Source of the DNA: an uncultured Roseburia sp.
GTDB taxonomy: Bacteria > Bacillota > Clostridia > Lachnospirales > Lachnospiraceae
NCBI GenBank assembly: GCA_944380515.1
Contig: CALWHT010000036.1
Location: 61,846 to 125,845 of the forward strand
Direction of reading: 5' to 3'
DNA: 64,000 nt
A program made the translations under genes and the position numbers. Below are positions 41,969 through 51,691 of this stretch, one piece after another. Numbering within the stretch: position 1 is the first letter of the stretch; every line of letters begins with the position of its first letter. The notes below the pieces were generated by a model. The model was not told the DNA's origin, made no database searches, and saw nothing but the letters and a program-made list of their open reading frames with translations.

Positions 41969-43154
41969 AGAGACATATATCGCGGAAGCGGAAGAAAATA
42001 TTCTTCATACATACAACCGCTTTTCCCTGGTGATCGACCACGGGGAGGGTGTTTATCTTTATGATACCGACGGAAAGGAATACCTTGATTTTGCCGCGGG
42101 AATCGCGGTACAGGCATTTGGGTATCATAATAAGGAATACGGCGATGCCTTAAAGGCCCAGATTGACAAAGTCATGCATACGTCGAATCTCTACTACAAT
42201 GTTCCGATTATCCGGGCGGCGGAGCGTCTTGCGGCGGCAAGCGGCATGGACCGGGTGTTTTTTACCAACAGCGGCACGGAGGCCATCGAGGGAGCCGTTA
42301 AGGCGGCAAAAAAATACGCGTATACGAGAGACGGGCACGCGGGACATGAAATCATAGCGATGAATCATTCCTTTCACGGAAGGACCATCGGAGCGCTCTC
42401 CGTCACCGGGAACAGCCATTACCGGGAGCCGTTTGAGCCGCTGATGCCGGGCGTGAAATTTGCGGATTTTAACGATTTGGAGAGCGTAAAGGCTTTGATT
42501 AACGGGAAAACCTGTGCTGTTATTTTGGAGACAGTGCAGGGAGAGGGCGGAATCTATCCCGCCACGGAGGAATTTTTAAAGGGTGTGCGGGCACTCTGCG
42601 ACGAGCATGACATTCTGCTGATTCTCGATGAAATCCAGTGCGGGATGGGAAGAACCGGGGAAATGTTCGCATGGCAGCATTACGGCGTAAAGCCGGACAT
42701 CATGACGAGTGCGAAGGCGCTTGGCTGCGGCGTTCCGGTCGGAGCCTTTCTGATGACGGAGAGTGTGGCGGAGAAGTCCTTAAAGCCCGGTGACCACGGC
42801 ACCACCTACGGAGGCAATCCGTTTGTCGGCGCGGCGGTGGATAAGGTGCTGGAGATGATGGAGCGCGAGCATATCACGGAGCATGTGAAGGAAATCGCTC
42901 CTTATCTGGAGAAGCGTCTCGATGAGCTGGTGGATTCGTATGATTTTCTCACGGAGCGCAGGGGCTTAGGCCTGATTCAGGGCGTGGTGTCAAAAAAGCC
43001 GGTCGGACAGATTGCGGCGGAGGCGCTGAAAGAAGGGCTGATTGTGATTACGGCGGGAGCGGATGTACTGCGTTTTGTGCCGCCGCTTATCATTGAGAAA
43101 AAGCATGTGGATGAGATGACGGAAAAATTAAAAAAAGTACTGGAGCGCATGTAA
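41961..43154 (+). CDS. argD: Acetylornithine aminotransferase
   Basis: About 397 residues, class III PLP aminotransferase. [80 protein letters not shown] and PLP-Lys in [14 protein letters not shown]. Converts N-acetylglutamate semialdehyde to N-acetylornithine. The ATG at 41961 overlaps argB by 8 bases and follows AAGGAGA. Confidence 0.95.
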   Translation: MSKETYIAEAEENILHTYNRFSLVIDHGEGVYLYDTDGKEYLDFAAGIAVQAFGYHNKEYGDALKAQIDKVMHTSNLYYNVPIIRAAERLAAASGMDRVFFTNSGTEAIEGAVKAAKKYAYTRDGHAGHEIIAMNHSFHGRTIGALSVTGNSHYREPFEPLMPGVKFADFNDLESVKALINGKTCAVILETVQGEGGIYPATEEFLKGVRALCDEHDILLILDEIQCGMGRTGEMFAWQHYGVKPDIMTSAKALGCGVPVGAFLMTESVAEKSLKPGDHGTTYGGNPFVGAAVDKVLEMMEREHITEHVKEIAPYLEKRLDELVDSYDFLTERRGLGLIQGVVSKKPVGQIAAEALKEGLIVITAGADVLRFVPPLIIEKKHVDEMTEKLKKVLERM

Positions 43155-43155
43155 A

Positions 43156-44334
43156 ATGAATTTGTTACGTAAGCGATTCATATCGGCAGTATGTGTTTGC
43201 GCTGCCGTTGCGGCGGCAGCGGCAGCGGCCCAGGGTAATTTCGGGCAGAACGGGGAAAGGTCTGTCATGGATGATGAAACGGCGGAGCGGGAAGCATACC
43301 GGAGGGCGAAGACGGATTTGGTATTTTGGTATCAGGATGCGGCGTATGCGGATTTTTTTGAACTGGCCGCGGAACGTTACTATGAAAAGACCGGCATAAA
43401 GGCTGCTGTTTCATATCGGCAGACGCTTAATTATATCGGGGATATTTATGATGAGACCATGCGGGGCGAAGCGGCTCCGGATGTCTACCTGATTTCGGGG
43501 GACAATCTGGAGGAGGCTTACCTCTATGGTCTTGCTGCCGTAAACGAACGCAAAGACAGCTATGGGGACGCTGCGGACAATGCCGTGGCGGCATCCTGCT
43601 GTCAGGGAAAAATGCTTGGATACCCGTTAAGCTACAATACCTGTGTGCTGGTATATCAGAACGGTTATTTTGATGCCGCACCGGATTCTTTGCAGGCGAT
43701 CATCGACTATTCGGATGAAAACGAGCCTGAGGAGCATGTGGAATATCTGCTGGAGTGGAATGTCAATGACGCCTTTTATGATTTTCCGTTTATATCGAAC
43801 AGTGTTACCTTTGTGCGGGAGGAAGCGGGGAGCGTTGACGTGGTTTACGACGAAGAGCTTTACCAAAAGGATCTCGCTTACTTCGAGGAAATCCTCACCT
43901 CCTTTTCGATTGATGCGGATGCGGTTTCCGAGGAGAGCATTATCGAAAATTTTCTGGCGGGAAGGACGTTATGCGCTATCATTGATACTAACTCTCTGGC
44001 AGAGCTCGGGGATTATTCCTATTCGCTTATGGAGCTGCCGGCATTGAATGAAGAACTTTCTTCGTCTGCCTGCGGATTGACGGATATGCTGGTGGTCAAT
44101 GATTTTTCCGAATCTGCGGACGAGGCGTCAGATTTTGCCGAATTTGTCACGACGGAGCTTTCCGGGGAACTGCACGGCGCGTCCGGACGGTATTCCGTAT
44201 TTTTGCCGGATGCTGCGGATGAGGTGGAAAAAATTGCATATCAGGCATACGAGTCGTCCGTTCCGGCCCCGAATTCTCAGGATGCACGCGACTTTTGGGT
44301 CAATCTGAAGGAGACGATTGCAGAATATTTTTAA
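43156..44334 (+). CDS. Extracellular solute-binding protein family 1, orphan, fused in position to argD
   Basis: 392 residues. N-terminal signal or anchor with an Ala run (VCVCAAVAAAAAAAQG); no clear lipobox. The mature part has the family 1 binding-protein pattern: LVFWYQDAAYADFFELAAERYYEKTGIKAAVSY, GEAAPDVYLISGDNLEEAYLYG, LGYPLSYNTCVLVYQNGYF and a late ASDFAEFVTTE. The ATG is one base after the argD stop, so it is almost surely co-transcribed with the arg operon. No permease or ATPase is near. The ligand cannot be predicted; binding proteins of this type usually take sugars or polyamines. Confidence 0.75.
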   Translation: MNLLRKRFISAVCVCAAVAAAAAAAQGNFGQNGERSVMDDETAEREAYRRAKTDLVFWYQDAAYADFFELAAERYYEKTGIKAAVSYRQTLNYIGDIYDETMRGEAAPDVYLISGDNLEEAYLYGLAAVNERKDSYGDAADNAVAASCCQGKMLGYPLSYNTCVLVYQNGYFDAAPDSLQAIIDYSDENEPEEHVEYLLEWNVNDAFYDFPFISNSVTFVREEAGSVDVVYDEELYQKDLAYFEEILTSFSIDADAVSEESIIENFLAGRTLCAIIDTNSLAELGDYSYSLMELPALNEELSSSACGLTDMLVVNDFSESADEASDFAEFVTTELSGELHGASGRYSVFLPDAADEVEKIAYQAYESSVPAPNSQDARDFWVNLKETIAEYF

Positions 44335-44361
44335 AAATTTCGAAATATATTTTTTATGCTC

Positions 44362-44390
44362 TTGTAATCAATCGGAAATTTCGTTAAAAT
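44362..44390 (+). promoter_or_regulatory. SigmaA promoter of the comEA-TCS-comEC cluster
   Basis: TTGTAA (44362-44367), 17-base spacer, TAAAAT (44385-44390); first gene at 44444. Confidence 0.6.
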
Positions 44391-44443
44391 AAACACAGTG
44401 GGCATTGAGGACTCCTTCCCGTCGGATGGGAAGGAGAATGTCT

Positions 44444-45064
44444 ATGAAAAGAAAAATTTGGATGGTGCTGTTGTGGGCGTTTCTGCTGACAACTGTTTCT
44501 GCGTGCAATGAGAATAAAACCGTATATCTGGAAACCTCGGCCGGCGAAGGAGCCGGAGAGACAGAACAGGAACAGACGGAGGCGGACGGGACAAAGGAAT
44601 CGTCTGAGGAAGAAACGCAGGAAATGCTGTGCTATGTCTATATCTGCGGAGCCGTGGCAAAGCCCGGGGTGTACGCGGTACCCTCCCATGCCAGGGTTTA
44701 TGAAGTGATTTCCCTTGCGGGAGGTCTTCTTGCGGAGGCCGGGGAGCAGGCCGTCAATCAGGCAAGAGAGGTCGTTGACGGGGAGATGATACGGGTGCCG
44801 ACAAAAGAGGAGCTGATTGCGGGCGAGGCGGAGCAGTCCTTCGAGGACGAAGGGACAGAGGCGCAGGACGGTCTTATCGATATTAACCGGGCGGACGCGG
44901 CAGAGCTTATGACGCTGCCGGGCATCGGAGCGTCGAAGGCGGACAGCATTATCTCCTACCGTGAAGAAAACGGCGGGTTTTCCTCCATTGAGGATATTAT
45001 GAATGTGGAGGGAATCAAAGAGGGCGTATTTAATCGAATCAAAGAGCATATAAAGGTGAAATAG
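44444..45064 (+). CDS. comEA: ComEA-type lipoprotein (SLBB plus helix-hairpin-helix)
   Basis: About 206 residues. Signal peptide ending in a lipobox-like VSAC, acidic Glu/Thr-rich linker (about 25-60), SLBB domain (YVYICGAVAKPGVYAVPSHARVYEVISLAGGL), then a C-terminal helix-hairpin-helix pair (LIDINRADAAELMTLPGIGASKADSIISYREENGGFSSIEDIM). ComEA binds DNA at the cell surface during uptake; classical ComEA has a membrane helix rather than a lipid anchor. AAGGAG lies 7 bases before the ATG. ComEC is four genes downstream. Confidence 0.88.
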   Translation: MKRKIWMVLLWAFLLTTVSACNENKTVYLETSAGEGAGETEQEQTEADGTKESSEEETQEMLCYVYICGAVAKPGVYAVPSHARVYEVISLAGGLLAEAGEQAVNQAREVVDGEMIRVPTKEELIAGEAEQSFEDEGTEAQDGLIDINRADAAELMTLPGIGASKADSIISYREENGGFSSIEDIMNVEGIKEGVFNRIKEHIKVK

Positions 45065-45067
45065 AAA

Positions 45068-45760
45068 ATGGCAAAAAAGGTTCTTGTTGTGGATGATGAA
45101 AAATTGATTGTAAAGGGAATCCGTTTCAGCCTCGAGCAGGACGGCATGGAGGTGGACTGCGCCTACGACGGGGAGGAGGCTCTTCGGATGGCGACCGAGA
45201 ATTCCTATGATATGATACTTCTTGACGTAATGCTTCCGAAGATGGACGGCTTTGAGGTCTGTCAGCAGATTCGGGAGTTTTCCAATATGCCGATTGTCAT
45301 GCTGACCGCAAAAGGCGATGATATGGATAAGATTCTCGGATTGGAATACGGGGCGGACGATTATATTACGAAGCCCTTTAATATTCTTGAGGTAAAGGCG
45401 AGAATTAAGGCAATTATGCGAAGGACTGCGGCCGGGCAGCCCAAAAAGGAAGAGGGAAAACTGATTGAGGCCGGGGATTTAAAGCTGGACTGCGAGAGCA
45501 GGAGACTGTTTATCCTGGGAAAGGAAGTAAACCTGACGGCGAAGGAGTTTGACCTTCTGGAGCTTTTGGTGAATCATCCCAACAAGGTATACGGCCGGGA
45601 AAACCTTTTGAATCTGGTGTGGGGGTATGAGTATCCGGGCGATGTCCGCACGGTGGATGTGCATGTGCGGCGGCTTCGGGAGAAGATTGAGAGTAATCCG
45701 AGCGAGCCGAAGTATGTCCATACCAAGTGGGGAGTGGGCTATTATTATTCGCAGAATTAG
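45068..45760 (+). CDS. OmpR-family response regulator, WalR-like
   Basis: 230 residues. VLVVDDEKLIVKGIRFSLEQDG, phosphoacceptor Asp in YDMILLDVMLPKMDGFEVCQQIR, GADDYITKPFNILEVKARIKAIMRR, and a winged helix (LTAKEFDLLELLVNHPNKVYGRENLLNLVWGYEY, VDVHVRRLREKIE). The sequence is close to the WalR/YycF and PhoP-like group. It lies 3 bases after comEA and 12 before its kinase. Target genes unknown; WalRK-like control of cell wall metabolism is the nearest guess. Confidence 0.93.
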   Translation: MAKKVLVVDDEKLIVKGIRFSLEQDGMEVDCAYDGEEALRMATENSYDMILLDVMLPKMDGFEVCQQIREFSNMPIVMLTAKGDDMDKILGLEYGADDYITKPFNILEVKARIKAIMRRTAAGQPKKEEGKLIEAGDLKLDCESRRLFILGKEVNLTAKEFDLLELLVNHPNKVYGRENLLNLVWGYEYPGDVRTVDVHVRRLREKIESNPSEPKYVHTKWGVGYYYSQN

Positions 45761-45772
45761 TAAGGTGCAGTG

Positions 45773-47215
45773 ATGACAAAGTTCAGGAGATTATTTGATT
45801 TTATCGGCAGCCTGAAGTTCAGGCTGATTGTTCTTTTTATTCTAATCGGTGTCCTGCCGGGCATCCTGATTCGGGTCGGGGTGCTCAATTCTTATGAGAA
45901 ACGTGCGGTTTCCATCCGTACCAGTGAGATTTTGAGTCAGGCAAAGATTCTGACGAATCGGATTGTTTCCAGCGACTATTTTAATGCGGATGACACGTCA
46001 CTGATTGACGCGCAGTTAGAGCAGCTCTCGAATATTTACGACGGACGCGTGATGATTATCGACGGAACTTTTTGTGTGGTGAAGGATACGTACCGGATTG
46101 ACGAAGGAAAGACGATTATTTCCGAGGAGGTCATTAAGAGCTTTAACGGGGAGGAAATTACAAAATATGACCCGGAGTACCGTTATATTGAGCTCGCGGT
46201 GCCGATTACACGCACGGATAAGGAGACGGAAATCAAACAGACGCTGGGAGTCATTATGGTAAGCGTGTCGACGGACAGTATTCGGCTGAATGCGGAATAC
46301 CTCGCGAGAAACGCGATGGTAATCGAAATGATTTGTGTATTTTCCGTCATCTTTTTCAGTGTTATTGTATCGATTCAGCTTGTCAAGCCGTTCCACAGGA
46401 TGTCAAAATCCATCGAGGAAATTCAGACCGGTTACGGGGAGGACGAGCTTTCCATCAATACCTACACCGAAACACGGCAGATATGTGAAAAATTTAACAG
46501 TATGCTCGGCAGAATGAAAGTGCTCGACGATTCCAGACAGGAGTTTGTATCGAACGTGTCTCACGAGCTGAAAACGCCGCTGACCTCCATGAAGGTGCTG
46601 GCGGATTCCATCAACAGTATGGAGGACGCGCCGGTTGAGCTTTATAAGGAATTTATGGCGGACATCGGGAACGAGGTGGACCGTGAGACAAAGATTATCA
46701 ACGATTTGCTTTCGCTTGTGAAGATGGATAAGGCGGCTGCGGATTTGAATATTTCCAATGTGAATATCAATGAGCTGCTGGAGCAGATTTTAAAGCGTTT
46801 AAAGCCGATTGCGGATAAACAGAAGGTGGAGCTGGTGCTCGAGAGCTTCCGTCCCGTCAGTGCGGACGTGGATGAGGTAAAGATTACGCTGGCAATTACG
46901 AATCTTATTGAAAATGCGATTAAGTATAACAAGGAGGACGGCTGGGTGCATGTCACCCTAAATGCCGATCACCAGTATTTTTATCTGAAGGTGGAGGATT
47001 CGGGCATTGGAATCCCGGAGGATTCACTGGAACATATTTACGAGCGATTTTATCGTGTGGATAAGTCGCATTCCCGTGAAATCGGCGGAACGGGTCTTGG
47101 CCTTGCCATAACAAGAAACGCCGTTTTGATGCACAGGGGGGCGATTAAGGTATTCAGTACCGAGGGAGAAGGGACAATTTTTAACGTCCGTATTCCGCTC
47201 AATTATATTGCTTAA
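45773..47215 (+). CDS. Sensor histidine kinase with HAMP domain
   Basis: About 480 residues. Membrane helix 1 (about 18-40), extracytoplasmic domain of about 140 residues, helix 2 (about 180-205), HAMP linker (QLVKPFHRMSKSIEEIQTG), HisKA with His in FVSNVSHELKTPLTSMKVLADS, N box NLIENAIKYNKEDG, G1 DSGIGIPED, F box IYERFYRVD, G2 GTGLGLAI. ATG at 45773 chosen over the adjacent GTG at 45770. The region between HAMP and HisKA is short, so there is no PAS domain as in classical WalK. Confidence 0.93.
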   Translation: MTKFRRLFDFIGSLKFRLIVLFILIGVLPGILIRVGVLNSYEKRAVSIRTSEILSQAKILTNRIVSSDYFNADDTSLIDAQLEQLSNIYDGRVMIIDGTFCVVKDTYRIDEGKTIISEEVIKSFNGEEITKYDPEYRYIELAVPITRTDKETEIKQTLGVIMVSVSTDSIRLNAEYLARNAMVIEMICVFSVIFFSVIVSIQLVKPFHRMSKSIEEIQTGYGEDELSINTYTETRQICEKFNSMLGRMKVLDDSRQEFVSNVSHELKTPLTSMKVLADSINSMEDAPVELYKEFMADIGNEVDRETKIINDLLSLVKMDKAAADLNISNVNINELLEQILKRLKPIADKQKVELVLESFRPVSADVDEVKITLAITNLIENAIKYNKEDGWVHVTLNADHQYFYLKVEDSGIGIPEDSLEHIYERFYRVDKSHSREIGGTGLGLAITRNAVLMHRGAIKVFSTEGEGTIFNVRIPLNYIA

Positions 47216-47235
47216 GCAGGAAGGAGCGATTGAGA

Positions 47236-48183
47236 ATGATTCGAAAATTACTGCCGCTGCTTTTGCTGGTACTTCTGTTTTCTGCCGGATGCGGAGAGGA
47301 GGAGGTAAGCAGTGAATATCATATTGAATATCTGAATAAGGAAAAAACGAAAATTGTAGAGGTGGCTTATGGGCCGCAGGCATCCGATACGGAAGGATTG
47401 ATTCGGGAGTTTTTGGCACAGCTCAGCTCCGATACGGACTGGGTAGAGTACCGCAAGCCGATTCCGAGTGATGTGGAGGTTACAGACTTTTCGCTGGATG
47501 GCGTGCTTTTGTCGATTCATTTTGACGAGGATTATAATAAGATGAATCAGGTGGAGGAGGTGCTCTGCCGTGCCGCCGTTGTCCGGACAATGACGCAGAT
47601 AGAAGGGGTGGACTGTGTCTCCTTTTATGTGGCAGATGCGCCGCTTACGGATTCGAAGGGCAATATTATCGGCAGCATGAATCAGGACAGCTTTGTTGAG
47701 AATCCGGGAGAGCAGATTAATTCCATTCAGAATACGACGCTCACCCTGTATTTTTCTAATGAGAGCGGGGACGGGCTTGTGGTGGAGACCAGGGAGGATG
47801 TCTATTACAGCAGTAATATCTCCATGGAAAAACTGATTATGGAGCAGCTTTTGGAGGGACCTCAGATAGAAGGGGCAAAGTCGGCAATTCCGGCCGGAAC
47901 AAAGCTGATGAACGTGTCGGTGGTGGATGGAGTGTGTTACGTCAGCCTGGATGAGACATTCCGCAATCAGGATTATCAGGTAAGCGAGGCAATCGTGATT
48001 TATTCGATTGTGGATTCCCTGACGGAGCTTTCCAATATCAGTAAGGTACAGATATCGGTAAACGGCGACACCAGCGGCGCTTACCGGGACAATTTTGCCT
48101 TAAGCGATATGTATGACAGAAATCTGGATTATATGGAAAGTCCGGCCGAAGCGGTGACGGAGGAGCCGACAGAGGAGGAATAG
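47236..48183 (+). CDS. GerMN-domain lipoprotein
   Basis: About 315 residues. Lipobox SAGC after a Leu-rich signal peptide. Two tandem GerMN-like domains: one around GLIREFLAQLSSDTDWVEYRKPIPSDVEV to VVRTMTQIEGVDCVSFYV, the other around TLTLYFSNESGDGLVVETREDVYY to VISYSIVDSLTEL-like VIYSIVDSLTELSNISKVQISVNG. GerM proteins act in spore cortex formation and germination. Placement behind a WalRK-like pair recalls WalH/LpqB-type accessory lipoproteins that tune kinase activity (inference). ATG at 47236 gives 9-base spacing from AAGGAG; TTG at 47230 is an alternative. Confidence 0.82.
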   Translation: MIRKLLPLLLLVLLFSAGCGEEEVSSEYHIEYLNKEKTKIVEVAYGPQASDTEGLIREFLAQLSSDTDWVEYRKPIPSDVEVTDFSLDGVLLSIHFDEDYNKMNQVEEVLCRAAVVRTMTQIEGVDCVSFYVADAPLTDSKGNIIGSMNQDSFVENPGEQINSIQNTTLTLYFSNESGDGLVVETREDVYYSSNISMEKLIMEQLLEGPQIEGAKSAIPAGTKLMNVSVVDGVCYVSLDETFRNQDYQVSEAIVIYSIVDSLTELSNISKVQISVNGDTSGAYRDNFALSDMYDRNLDYMESPAEAVTEEPTEEE

Positions 48184-48184
48184 A

Positions 48185-50548
48185 TTGAGAAAAAGACCAT
48201 GTTTGTGGATGGCGGCAGCGTTGTCTGCCGGCATCCTGGCTGCGGGGCACGGCGTGGGCGGGCTTTTGGGCATAGCCGCGGGCGTGCTTGCCCTGGAGAT
48301 TGCCCGGTGGTTTTTTCGGCGGAAAGAGAGGCCGCTTTTGACGGGGATATTTCTGCTTTTTGTTTTTCTTGGGTGGGGCAGATGTCTTTTGCAGCAGGAG
48401 TTTCGGGAGCGGTATCTGCCGTACATCACGGACGGACAGCAGATTTCAGTACAGGGCAGAATCGACCAAAAGGAATATAAAAACGACCAATATCTTTATT
48501 ATCTTTCATCCTGCCGGGTGGGGCAGGTATCTTGTAATCAAATCATTGTTTATTTCGATTCCGATTCGTATGCAATCGGGGAAATCCTGGTATTAGACGG
48601 AACAGCGGTATTATGGGAAACGGCGGCCAACGAGGGGAATTTTGACCGAAAAGCCTATTATGAGGCGAAGAAAATTGATTTTGCCGTGAAAAACCCAAGG
48701 GTGCGGGGCGTGTATGGGAAAGAAAACCGGCTAAAGGAACGGCTGTTTTTGCTGCGGGAACGGTTAAGGGAGGTGTATGCCGCGGCAATGACGGAACGGG
48801 ATGCGGGTATCCTTGCGACGATGGTGCTTGGGGATAAATCGCTTCTGGACGCTGAGGTAAAGACGCTTTATCAGGTATCCGGCATTTCGCATATTCTCGC
48901 GATTTCCGGCCTGCATATTTCCGTCATCGGCATGAGCCTGTACCGGCTGCTCCGGCGGGCAAGGCTCGGATTCTGGGGCGCGGGCATTCTCTCCGGCATA
49001 TTCATGGGCTGCTACGGGAGCATGACCGGTATGGGGACGTCGGTCTTTCGCGCGGTGTGTATGTTTTTTCTGATGCTTTTCGCACAGGCGGTCGGACGCA
49101 GCTATGATTCCTTAAATGCGCTGGGCGCTGCGGCTCTGCTGCTGCTTTGGGACAATCCGGGGATTCTGTCGGATGCGGGGTTTCGGCTTTCCTTTCTTGC
49201 GGTGATTGGCGTGGTGTGGATGGGCGGTACGGTGCGGGACTGGTTCGCGGGCCACGCGGTTTTGCGGAAGCTGGCAGCCGACGCGGTTGTCCAGCTTGCG
49301 ACCCTGCCCATTGTGTCGTGGTACTTTTTTGAAATACCGATCTATGCTGTGTGGGTGAATCTGGCGGTGCTTCCGTTTGTATCTGTCGTGCTGGCGGCAG
49401 GGATTCTGGGTGGTATCGTGGGGCTGTGGCGGACCGGGGCGGCGCAGATTTTGCTGTTTCCCGCTCACGTTGTGTTAAGCGGATATGAGCGTCTCTGCAG
49501 CCTTGCCGCAGCACTGCCTCATGCCTCCTGGATTACGGGAAAGCCGTCCGCCGGCAGGCTTGTAATCTATTATCTTTTTCTTGCCGCCGGCATTTGTTTT
49601 CTGAAATACCAGACGAAAATGAGAAAAGAAGGAAAGGAAGACATGCGGCAGGCCGGGGGGCGGCAGACGGTGGTGCCGCTGCTTGCCGGTCTTTTGCTTT
49701 TGCTGATTTTGTTTGTGCGTCCGAGAGGCGGCTTTGAGCTCGACGTTTTGGACGTGGGGCAGGGAGACGGAATTTTTCTGCGTACAGAGTCGGGACACGT
49801 GCTGATGATTGACGGCGGAAGCTCCGATGTCGGTAAGGTCGGACAGTACCGGCTTCTGCCGTTCTTAAAATCCAGGGGAATCGGGGCGGTTGATTATTGG
49901 TTTGTGTCTCACACGGACAGCGACCATATATCGGGGCTGCTGGAGGTGTTTTCGTCGCGGTATCGGGTGAGGCATCTGATATTGGCACAGGGGATTGCGC
50001 AGGACGAGGCTTATCGGACGCTTATCGGGCTGGCACGGGAAAACGGAACCGAGGTCTGTTTTATGGCAGCAGGGGATGTGCTGCATCTCGGGGACGCGGA
50101 AATGACGGCTCTTTACGGAGCAAACAATATGACCGGTAATTTGAGCGACAAGAATGAAAATTCGCTGGTTCTGTGGTATGAGGAGGATGGCTTTACCGCG
50201 ATATTTCCGGGGGATATCGGGAGTGAGAGGGAGGCGGAAATTACAGATTTCCTGGAAACGGGAGACGTGGATTTTTATAAGGCGGCGCATCACGGCTCGA
50301 AATATTCCAATTCCGAGGCGTTTTTAAAGCTGCTCTCCCCCAAGATCACGGCAATATCCTGCGCCGAAAAAAACAGCTATGGACATCCCGCGAGGGAGGC
50401 GGTGGAGCGTATCAAACAGACGGGAAGTGCGGTGTTTTATACGATGGAGGCAGGGCAGATAAAGGTGACACGCAAAGGGACGGATATTTATGTGGAAAAA
50501 TTCAAAGAGCGGGGCAGCGTTTTTCTTTTTCCGGGGAAAAATCATTGA
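48185..50548 (+). CDS. comEC: DNA internalization protein ComEC/Rec2
   Basis: 787 residues. N-terminal helices and an OB-like extracellular domain (DUF4131), Competence domain with many helices (about 225-490: GISHILAISGLHISVIGMSLYRLLRR, SFLAVIGVVWMGG), then a C-terminal metallo-beta-lactamase domain: DVLDVGQGDGIFLRTESGHVLMIDGGS, SHTDSDHISGL, KAAHHGSKYSNSEAFL. Forms the inner-membrane DNA channel. The TTG start at 48185 follows GAGGAGGAA. Together with comEA it suggests natural transformation capacity, though late com operons (comG) are not in the window. Confidence 0.94.
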   Translation: MRKRPCLWMAAALSAGILAAGHGVGGLLGIAAGVLALEIARWFFRRKERPLLTGIFLLFVFLGWGRCLLQQEFRERYLPYITDGQQISVQGRIDQKEYKNDQYLYYLSSCRVGQVSCNQIIVYFDSDSYAIGEILVLDGTAVLWETAANEGNFDRKAYYEAKKIDFAVKNPRVRGVYGKENRLKERLFLLRERLREVYAAAMTERDAGILATMVLGDKSLLDAEVKTLYQVSGISHILAISGLHISVIGMSLYRLLRRARLGFWGAGILSGIFMGCYGSMTGMGTSVFRAVCMFFLMLFAQAVGRSYDSLNALGAAALLLLWDNPGILSDAGFRLSFLAVIGVVWMGGTVRDWFAGHAVLRKLAADAVVQLATLPIVSWYFFEIPIYAVWVNLAVLPFVSVVLAAGILGGIVGLWRTGAAQILLFPAHVVLSGYERLCSLAAALPHASWITGKPSAGRLVIYYLFLAAGICFLKYQTKMRKEGKEDMRQAGGRQTVVPLLAGLLLLLILFVRPRGGFELDVLDVGQGDGIFLRTESGHVLMIDGGSSDVGKVGQYRLLPFLKSRGIGAVDYWFVSHTDSDHISGLLEVFSSRYRVRHLILAQGIAQDEAYRTLIGLARENGTEVCFMAAGDVLHLGDAEMTALYGANNMTGNLSDKNENSLVLWYEEDGFTAIFPGDIGSEREAEITDFLETGDVDFYKAAHHGSKYSNSEAFLKLLSPKITAISCAEKNSYGHPAREAVERIKQTGSAVFYTMEAGQIKVTRKGTDIYVEKFKERGSVFLFPGKNH

Positions 50549-50621
50549 TTATTTTTGGGGTATCCCTTATATTGGAACAGGAAGCTATATTATATTTTGA
50601 AAGTTTTAGAGAGGCGGACGC

Positions 50622-51632
50622 ATGAAAACCATCGACGAGGATATCAGGAGAGGACAATTCAAACAGGTATATCTGCTTTACGGAACGGAGGGCTATCTCA
50701 AAAAGCAGTACAGGGACAAGCTTGCCGCAGCGCTTGCCGATGCGGGTGATACAATGAATTTTACCCGGTTTGAGGGAAAAAACAGCAGTCCGAAGGAAAT
50801 GATCGATTTGGCCGAGACGCTGCCGTTTTTTGCGGAGCGGAGGGTTATTCTCGTGGAAGACAGCGGATTTTTTAAGACTGCCTGCGACGATTTGGCAGAA
50901 TATCTGGCCGAACCGGCCCCCACGGCGTATTTTATTTTTGTCGAGGAGGAAATCGATAAGCGCTCAAAGCTGTATAAGGCGGTGAAAAAGGCAGGAAGCG
51001 TGGTAGAATTTTCGGCGCAGAGCGAGGAGCTGCTGACACGGTGGATTTTATCGCGCCTGAAAAAAGAGAATAAAAATATCACTGCTTCCGTCCTCCAGCT
51101 GTTTTTGAGCAGGACAGGAACCGATATGGGAAATATTGACAGGGAACTGGAAAAACTGCTTTGCTATACACTGGAGCGTGACGTGATTACGGCGGAGGAC
51201 GTGACGGCGGTCACGACGGAGCAGACAGCCAATAAAATTTTTGATATGGTCAATGCGATTGCGGAGCACCGGCAGAAGCGGGCGCTGGATTTTTATTACG
51301 ATTTGCTGGCGCTTAAGGAGCCTCCGATGCGTATTCTTTATCTGATTACAAGACAGTTTCAGATTTTGATGAATGTGCGGGATATGTCGGCAAAGGGAAT
51401 GGACGCGTCCTCGATTGCAAAATACGCGGGGATTCCGCCCTTTGCGGTAAAGCGGAACGTCAGCCAGGCCAGAGGCTTTTCGGCGGTGCAGCTAAAGCAG
51501 GCGCTGCGGGAGGGCGCGGAGCTTGAGGAGGCGGTGAAGACGGGGCGGCTTGAAGACCGGCTCGCGGTCGAGTTGTTTATTATGAAATACAGTCAGACCG
51601 GGGATTTGGGAAATAAAAAAACACCAGTATGA
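50622..51632 (+). CDS. holA: DNA polymerase III subunit delta
   Basis: 336 residues. VYLLYGTEGYLKKQYRDKLAAAL is the clamp-loader-type domain 1 (degenerate P-loop), followed by AETLPFFAERRVILVEDSGFF, ELEKLLCYTLERDVITAEDVTAVTTEQTANKIFDMVNAI and the C-terminal LLALKEPPMRILYLITRQFQILMNVR. The subunit opens the beta clamp in replication. Frequently beside comEC and rpsT in Firmicutes, as here. Its stop codon lies within the arm of the terminator. Confidence 0.95.
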   Translation: MKTIDEDIRRGQFKQVYLLYGTEGYLKKQYRDKLAAALADAGDTMNFTRFEGKNSSPKEMIDLAETLPFFAERRVILVEDSGFFKTACDDLAEYLAEPAPTAYFIFVEEEIDKRSKLYKAVKKAGSVVEFSAQSEELLTRWILSRLKKENKNITASVLQLFLSRTGTDMGNIDRELEKLLCYTLERDVITAEDVTAVTTEQTANKIFDMVNAIAEHRQKRALDFYYDLLALKEPPMRILYLITRQFQILMNVRDMSAKGMDASSIAKYAGIPPFAVKRNVSQARGFSAVQLKQALREGAELEEAVKTGRLEDRLAVELFIMKYSQTGDLGNKKTPV

Positions 51633-51648
51633 CGGTACTGGTGTTTTT
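51616..51648. terminator. Bidirectional terminator between holA and rpsT
   Basis: AAAAAACACCAGTA (51616-51629) pairs with TACTGGTGTTTTT (51636-51648); A run on one side and T run on the other serve both convergent genes. Confidence 0.85.
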
Positions 51649-51691
51649 CTGCGGTTGGGTTGGACCGCAGTTTTAAAATCTATACTTTTCA

